Origin: M55B129 sp034189085 | GTDB taxonomy: Bacteria > Bacillota > Dethiobacteria > DTU022 | Direction: 5' to 3' | Assembly (NCBI GenBank): GCA_034189085.1 | Contig: JAXHVH010000038.1 | Span: forward strand, 1 to 23,648 | Length of the DNA: 23,648 nucleotides | Shown: piece after piece, positions 22,403-23,648 of the stretch | Position numbering within the stretch: the first letter of the stretch is position 1 | Layout of the letters: each line of letters begins with the position of its first letter | The notes under the pieces: model-generated | What the model saw: the letters and a program-made list of their open reading frames with translations, nothing else | Told to the model about the DNA's origin: nothing | Database searches by the model: none | Program-made: the position numbers and the translations under genes

Positions 22403-23648
22403 ATGGGAATGACCAGAGACGATGTCCTGGCAATAGCCAGGGAGGCGGGTGTGAAGTTCATCCGGTTGCAGTTCACCGACCTGGTAGGACAGTTAAAAAA
22501 TGTGGCAATCACAAACGAACAGTTGCCCAAGGCACTTGACGGTGAGTTGATGTTCGACGGTTCATCTATTGAAGGTTTTGTGAGGATCGAAGAATCGGAT
22601 ATGTACCTGCGGCCGGATCTCGATACTTTTGCTGTTTTCCCCTGGAGCCCCCAGGAAAATAGTGTAGCGAGGCTGATGTGCGATGTTTATACTCCCGAGG
22701 GAGAACCCTTTGCCGGTTGCCCGCGCAGTCAGCTGCAGAAAATGATTGCCCTGGCCGCTAAGGAAGGTTATACCATGAACTGCGGGCCAGAAGCTGAATT
22801 CTTCATGTTTCATACCGACGAAAACGGGGCTCCAACTCTCCACACTCACGACCAGGGCGGATATTTTGACCTTGCGCCGACAGATCGTGGAGAAAGTGCC
22901 CGCCGGGATATGGTCCTCAGCCTTGAACAGATGGGCCTGGAAATTGAGGCTTCCCACCACGAGGTTGCCCCGGGCCAGCATGAAATTGACTTCAAATACA
23001 GCAATGCTCTGCGCACCGCTGATGATCTTTCAACATTTCGATTCGTTGTGAGGACTATTGCCCAGAGGCATGGCCTCTACGCTACTTTCATGCCCAAACC
23101 AATCGCACTGATCAACGGGTCGGGAATGCATACCCATCTCTCACTCTTTAAGGAGGGAAAAAACATTTTTTACGATCCCTCAGCCCCCGATGAGATGAGC
23201 CAGGAAATGCTCTGGTTCGTCGGCGGTTTGCTCAAGCATGCCCGCGGTTTCACCGCCGTAACCAATCCTTTAATCAATTCATACAAGCGCCTGGTTCCCG
23301 GTTATGAAGCACCGGTATACATTGCCTGGTCGCACCGCAACCGCAGTCCTCTGGTCAGGGTTCCGGCCAGAAGGGGAATTGGCACCCGGGTGGAACTGCG
23401 CAGCCCGGATCCTTCCTGCAATCCCTATCTGGCTTTCGCCGTAATGCTGAAGGCCGGCCTTGATGGTATCCTGAATAAAATCGATCCTCCGGAACCAGTT
23501 AACCTCAATATCTACAGATTGTCCAAAGAGGAAAAGAATGATCACAATATTGAAAGCCTTCCAGGAACCCTTTACGAAGCAATCATGGAACTTGATAATG
23601 ATATGATAATCCGGGAAGCACTGGGAGAACACATTTACGACCGTTTCC
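22403..23648 (+). CDS. glnA: Glutamine synthetase, type I-alpha (3' end beyond window)
   Basis: 415 codons are visible with no stop before the window edge; the family is about 440-445 aa, so only the C-terminal tail is missing. Motifs include M-F-D-G-S-S-I-E-G-F (50-59), K-P-I-A-L-I-N-G-S-G-M-H-T-H, N-P-L-I-N-S-Y-K-R-L and N-R-S-P-L-V-R-V-P. Arg61 in F-V-R-I-E-E-S-D-M-Y corresponds to the feedback-inhibition arginine of the Bacillus enzyme (Arg62), which marks the I-alpha type. It makes glutamine from glutamate, ammonia and ATP, and supplies the four glutamine amidotransferases encoded nearby. AAGGAG (22388-22393) has 9-nt spacing to the ATG. Expression is probably controlled by the leader attenuator. 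Confidence 0.97.
   Translation, partial: MGMTRDDVLAIAREAGVKFIRLQFTDLVGQLKNVAITNEQLPKALDGELMFDGSSIEGFVRIEESDMYLRPDLDTFAVFPWSPQENSVARLMCDVYTPEGEPFAGCPRSQLQKMIALAAKEGYTMNCGPEAEFFMFHTDENGAPTLHTHDQGGYFDLAPTDRGESARRDMVLSLEQMGLEIEASHHEVAPGQHEIDFKYSNALRTADDLSTFRFVVRTIAQRHGLYATFMPKPIALINGSGMHTHLSLFKEGKNIFYDPSAPDEMSQEMLWFVGGLLKHARGFTAVTNPLINSYKRLVPGYEAPVYIAWSHRNRSPLVRVPARRGIGTRVELRSPDPSCNPYLAFAVMLKAGLDGILNKIDPPEPVNLNIYRLSKEEKNDHNIESLPGTLYEAIMELDNDMIIREALGEHIYDRF

Noticed and set aside
22222..22981. Minus-strand open frames opposite the glnA leader and gene
   Set aside because: They are antisense shadows of glnA and its regulatory region, with no protein features.

Overview
The window looks like chromosome from an anaerobic, clostridial-type Firmicute (Bacillota). 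The signs are strong GGAGG ribosome binding sites, frequent TTG starts, a T-box leader, a Gram-positive type I-alpha glutamine synthetase, PdxS/PdxT-type vitamin B6 synthesis, and a group IIC intron inserted behind a terminator. Stop codons follow the standard bacterial code: ccmC, ccmD, ccmE and hisF all end in TGA.

Region 1 (1-7.6 kb, minus strand) is about extracytoplasmic electron transfer. Reading leftwards from 7.5 kb it encodes a System I cytochrome c maturation operon, ccmA-B-C-D-E-F, with overlapping genes, a 36-residue ccmD and a CxxxY-type CcmE. Next, under its own promoter, comes a membrane-anchored 11-haem cytochrome, then a lipoprotein with two nearly identical rhodanese domains and a strong terminator. 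Directly behind that terminator begins a group IIC intron that runs off the left edge. The cytochrome frame is interrupted by one in-frame TGA, followed by a hairpin with the geometry of a bacterial SECIS element. Either it is a selenocysteine-containing multihaem cytochrome or it carries a point nonsense mutation or sequencing error.

Region 2 (7.7-14.4 kb) holds rsmD (+), hisC (-), and divergently a T-box-controlled plus-strand operon: a PLP aminotransferase of the LysN/aminoadipate type, hisH, hisF, pdxS and pdxT. HisHF and PdxST are both glutaminase/TIM-barrel pairs that channel ammonia, and PdxST makes the PLP that HisC and the aminotransferase need.

Region 3 (14.4-22.1 kb, minus strand) reads leftwards as a GYF_2-domain membrane protein of 817 aa, an Lgt-like membrane protein with altered key residues, a second GYF_2 membrane protein with a seven-repeat beta-propeller-like ectodomain, purF and guaA. 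The first three are tightly packed and look like one functional unit of unknown role. PurF and GuaA are purine-synthesis glutamine amidotransferases.

Region 4 (22.1-23.6 kb, plus strand) is glnA, cut by the right edge. It has a near-consensus promoter followed at once by a strong intrinsic terminator. A short competing hairpin carries an A1/G4 hexanucleotide loop, the signature recognised by ANTAR antiterminators.

Most interesting for follow-up: the TGA-interrupted cytochrome with its SECIS-like hairpin, the glnA leader attenuator, the GYF/Lgt-like/GYF triad, and the T-box with an ambiguous specifier.
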